Positions 61,032-64,000 of a stretch of 64,000 bases of DNA are shown here, in pieces (positions within the stretch are counted from its first letter, which is position 1; the number at the start of each line of letters is the position of its first letter). Under the pieces are notes generated by a model that made no database searches, was not told where the DNA came from, and was given only the letters and a program-made list of their open reading frames with translations. The stretch is taken from assembly GCA_025267735.1 (NCBI GenBank), contig CM046297.1, positions 23,710,011 through 23,774,010 of the forward strand, written 5' to 3'. This DNA is from Mactra quadrangularis (Eukaryota > Mollusca > Bivalvia > Venerida > Mactridae). A program made the position numbers and the translations under genes.

Positions 61032-62009
61032 CGATGCAAAGCACCATACATTAAATTTTACATTATTGTGTGTAAAATTTGATCCCGATCTGACCTTTGT
61101 GCAAGAATATTCATTACTTTGAATACGAATGTAGTATTAATGCTCGATACCGATGGGAGTATATCGTCAAAGTTCGAATGTAATTATTACACAGGAATAT
61201 TTTTTTTAAATATATTAAAGCGTACAATGAGTGTCTATTACACAGTGGCCGAGAGGATTATACAATGTAAATCGATTGTTTGTTTTGAATACGTTACGTG
61301 CCGATGTGTAGTATAGGCGTGGAATTGATTTTCGTCGGGATATGTGTAGATAACTATTAGATGCAAATGTGAAAGGTCAGACCGGTGTCAAACTTTACGC
61401 ACAATATATCGCAAACTTCACCCAGGGTATATTTGAATAATATATAAAGTGTTACAATAGTTAATGAATAGAATTTTAAAATTTAATTTTAGATACTATT
61501 ATTCGAATATCATAACCATGTTTGATCGACATAAATATTAAATGAAATGTCCATTCTCTTACGAAGAATGAATTAACTATAATTAACATTTAATTGCAAA
61601 TAATTCAATAAATTGACTAACTATTTACAATACGTTGATTTCATTTGGGACATTTATCGCCATTGGTTATGGATAATGCAAAGACTGTTAATTTAAATGT
61701 AAATTCCTTGTAATAAGACCATAGAAAGTTGAAGCAGGATAATAACATTACAAACAGGCAACGAAATAGAAACAAACAAAAGGAGAAGTTAAAAAAAAGC
61801 AAAATAAGAAACACTTGCAAATTGGACAAATAGATAAAATTTGAAAATCGTTTTCTACAAACATGGATTAATTAAAGGTGGACGCTATCTATAAATTGTG
61901 CATAGATTTTATTTAAAAAACGGTATAAAGTTTATGGAAGATTTACATATGAACTAATAGACGGTGAAACATTAATAGTCTAAATCAATTGTCTGAAAAT
62001 TAGTGTAGT
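61032..62009. other. 5' flank of the PAN-domain gene
   Basis: AT-rich sequence with no other gene. It must include the promoter if transcription starts near exon 1, but no core element stands out. Confidence 0.4.
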
Positions 62010-62339
62010 ATGGTATTGAAAATGAATGCAAAAACTTTAACACTGTGTATCACTATACTTAGTTTTTCTACTATAAAAGTACATTCTAAAACTGCATGTA
62101 ATAGCCTAACCTTTATACCAAATATGAGAGTGTCTGGACACGAACGTATGACCTTCAACGTCAGTAGTGTCAAACAATGTGCTAGGAAGTGTTTCTGCCT
62201 GACCGGATGTAAGTCATTTCATTTCCATATTGATGACAAAACATGCACACTAAATGATGCAGACGACACAACTCTAAACGCCACAAATTTCCTGCCGAAA
62301 CCAAGATACTTGTATTCATCAATTAGCACATGGTCTACG
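62010..62339 (+). CDS. Secreted PAN/apple-domain protein, first exon (partial)
   Basis: The frame opens at Met 62010 or, more plausibly, Met5 at 62022, which gives a compact signal peptide (LTLCITILSFSTIKVHS, cleavage near residues 25-27). The segment from Cys30 onward fits a PAN/apple module. It has an early Cys, a central cluster QCARKCFCLTGC (residues 52-63), the KSFHFHIDDKTC core (residues 64-75) and an N-glycosylation site (NVS, about 50). PAN modules form disulphide-bonded folds that bind proteins or sugars in secreted or membrane proteins. A strong donor (ACG|GTACGT) ends the exon at 62339 after 110 codons, in phase 0. The frame runs on to 62471, but that part falls into repeat sequence (62407-62470), which supports the splice. 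Later exons are not recognised and probably lie beyond the window. The domain call is confident; the full protein is unknown. Confidence 0.75.
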
Positions 62340-62406
62340 GTACGTAGCCATTTTGTATTTTTTACAACATATTCATCAGGGATGTATATAGGAATTTTGT
62401 GTAAGT

Positions 62407-62470
62407 GGGGTTCCAAGCTTTCGAACCACAACCACATTCTACACTGTTTGCAGAATAACAAAGCATATTA
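62407..62470 (+). repeat. 64-bp inverted repeat, left arm
   Basis: GGGGTTCCAAGCTTTCGAAC through GAATAACAAAGCATATTA is repeated in inverted orientation at 63553-63616 with roughly 85 percent identity. It lies just inside the first intron of the PAN gene. Confidence 0.85.
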
Positions 62471-63022
62471 ATAATAAGAACTACAAAACTGCTTTATGTT
62501 AAATAAAAGGCAAGCTAAGCGAGTACGGTACGAGGAAAATGCTACTTAAAATGATTTACAGTTCAAAAATTATACTCATAGACGGTTAAATTTGGGGAAT
62601 TTTAGAGGGCCCCCTGAACCCCCCCCCCCCGGCCTGATCCGCATATGTTTATAGACCTTAGAAATCATGTGGTTGAAATATTGTTTTTCAACTATGAGAA
62701 CAAAATAGATAAATACTTAACTTAAAATACACTAGAGTTCAAAAATTCATATACACATGTTTATTTTGACTTTTTAGAATTTACTTAGATATACGTACTC
62801 TACATGTTGATACAGATTCAAAAGTAATACAGTCTTTAAAGTTCAAGTAAAGTCTTTGTTTGCATTCAAAAAAGTAAAAAGATGCTATAACTCTTTTATA
62901 CTTCCATCGAGAGCCGGGTTTTATACATCAAAATGATCCTTAAGAAACATGCAATGTGATGCTGGTAATTCAATTAGATGAAAACATTTAACGAAAGATG
63001 GATTTAACATTAAAGTATTTGC
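62471..63022. other. Presumed intron with poly-C tract
   Basis: AT-rich apart from GGGCCCCCTGAA and a run of 12 C at 62619-62630. No further PAN exon was recognised. Confidence 0.5.
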
Positions 63023-63235
63023 ACATTATAGTGTATATTCCAATGAAGGTACTACAATATTTATAATCTCAAAAAATGTTAAAACAAAATTAAGGCAAAT
63101 GAAAAACATTTGTAATGGGTTTTCACGACCCTGTTTTTACTTTCACTTTAGTTTTTTATTTGCCTTAGTTTTGTTTTAACATTTTTTGAGGCAATAAATA
63201 TTGCAGTACCTTTATCGGAATATGCACTATAATGT
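63023..63235. mobile_element. 213-bp foldback element
   Basis: Two 85-bp arms (63023-63107 and 63151-63235) are inverted copies with about nine mismatches, around a 43-bp centre. The outer edge begins ACATTATAGTG. This is a foldback or MITE-like element that would form a long hairpin in RNA. No target duplication is clear. Confidence 0.85.
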
Positions 63236-63552
63236 TCTGTAAAAGAATTTCAGCAAATTGAGCAATTGTTTTAGTTAAAAATATAGGTCAAACTCCACGT
63301 ATGAAAAGTTAACTAATTACACAAGAAGGGTTTTGCTTTTAGCTAAACAGTTCCATAGGTGGATCTAGCGGGGGTTCAGTGGGGTCCGGACCCCCCCCCC
63401 CTCCAGAAATTTCCAAAAATCTACCAGTTCATGAGTGTATTCTTTAAATGTAAACCATTTTCAAGTAACATGAGCAATTTTTCTCGGGCTAGCTTCGCTC
63501 GCATTTGTGCTTATCATAGATCTAACGGTTGAGTAGTTTTTTTGTTTTTTTT
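63236..63552. other. Presumed intron with poly-C tract
   Basis: Contains GCGGGGGTTCAGTGGGGTCC followed by a run of 11 C (63391-63401). Its complement resembles GGCCCCCTGAACCCCC at 62609-62625, again an inverted relation. No exon is seen. Confidence 0.45.
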
Positions 63553-63616
63553 TAATATGTTGCGTTATTCTGCAAACAGTGTATCATGTAGTTGTGGTTC
63601 AAAGGTTTGGAACCCC
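63553..63616 (-). repeat. 64-bp inverted repeat, right arm
   Basis: Inverted partner of 62407-62470. It is followed by a run of 11 C at 63613-63623. Confidence 0.85.
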
Positions 63617-63867
63617 CCCCCCCTCAGAAAAACCTCGATCTGCCCCGGAGTTCTCTCATAAATAGGGTCCAAATTCTGGCCACGAGACCGATAGTTGGTC
63701 GACTGATCGCCGCATTTTTACTGAAAAAATCTGTTGAAAAGCGGGGTAGAGTCCTACACATTACATAATTCGTGTCCAATCACCTTTGTCGCACATTAAC
63801 TAATAAAACTTTTGTATAAAGACATAAAAAGAGCAATATGATAGTTCTTATCCATGTTTTGGGGTTT

Positions 63868-64000
63868 GATTTTGGGGGGTTTAACGCCGTGTCAACACAA
63901 CAAAGGCCATTTTACGGAGTACATCGCACCTAACCTAGCTTTCCTGGACCCTTGTCTACAACCAGTACTTACTACCCTTCCACAAGGCCGGAAACTTCTC
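63868..64000 (-). mobile_element. tRNA-headed SINE, head type 1, cut by the window end
   Basis: TTTAACGCCGTGTCAACACA, CGCACCTAACCTAGCTTTCC and CCACAAGGCCGGAAACTTCT follow the order of the full SINEs at 26600 and 59242. The tRNA head would lie past base 64000. The tail domain most resembles the 26600 copy. Confidence 0.9.

Noticed and set aside
1..64000. CRISPR array, bacterial operons, viral or LTR-retroelement genes
   Set aside because: No regular spacer-repeat pattern, no dense co-directional ORFs, no gag/pol-like frames or long terminal repeats were found; the sequence is typical animal intergenic DNA.

Overview
The window reads as nuclear DNA of an animal, most likely a mollusc and probably a bivalve. 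It is strongly AT-rich and gene-poor. It has spliced-gene signals instead of operons, many tRNA-headed SINEs, and many small terminal-inverted-repeat elements. The two genes that can be supported are animal types: a rhodopsin-class (class A) peptide-type G-protein-coupled receptor and the first exon of a secreted PAN/apple-domain protein. The bivalve placement rests on the repeat style and is an inference; no species is claimed.

Layout. Positions 1-9453 are intergenic, with SINEs (1679-1906, 4311-4835, 4845-4952, 6231-6537), a MITE nested inside a SINE (4409-4661), part of a mariner-like MITE (3640-3860) and a TTAA-target MITE (8495-8834). A single-exon GPCR lies on the minus strand at 9454-10581. 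About 0.46 kb upstream of its start codon is a 1.3-kb element with perfect 30-bp inverted ends (11039-12336).

Positions 13053-51935 are the dominant feature: a direct tandem duplication of a unit of about 19 kb (copy A 13053-32183, copy B 32194-51935). Divergence is uneven, from about 1 percent in some 400-bp stretches to about 15-18 percent in others. Several insertions are present in one copy only, and the other copy then shows the empty site. A SINE in A (26600-26898) and a TTAA MITE in B (49718-50061) are the cleanest cases. No confident protein gene was found in the unit. A few short reading frames with splice-like edges, a signal-peptide-like start or clustered cysteines are recorded as weak candidates.

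Positions 51936-61900 are again repeat-rich intergenic DNA: mariner-like MITEs, a hAT-like MITE with target duplication, a TTAA MITE carrying a second nested insertion, a full SINE, and short degenerate stretches that resemble parts of the 19-kb unit. These suggest an older, decayed round of duplication. Positions 62010-62339 hold the PAN-domain first exon. Beyond it are a foldback element, an inverted repeat pair, three poly-C tracts and a SINE cut by the window end.

The two supported genes show no functional link. All alignments were made by eye, so percentages and boundaries are approximate.
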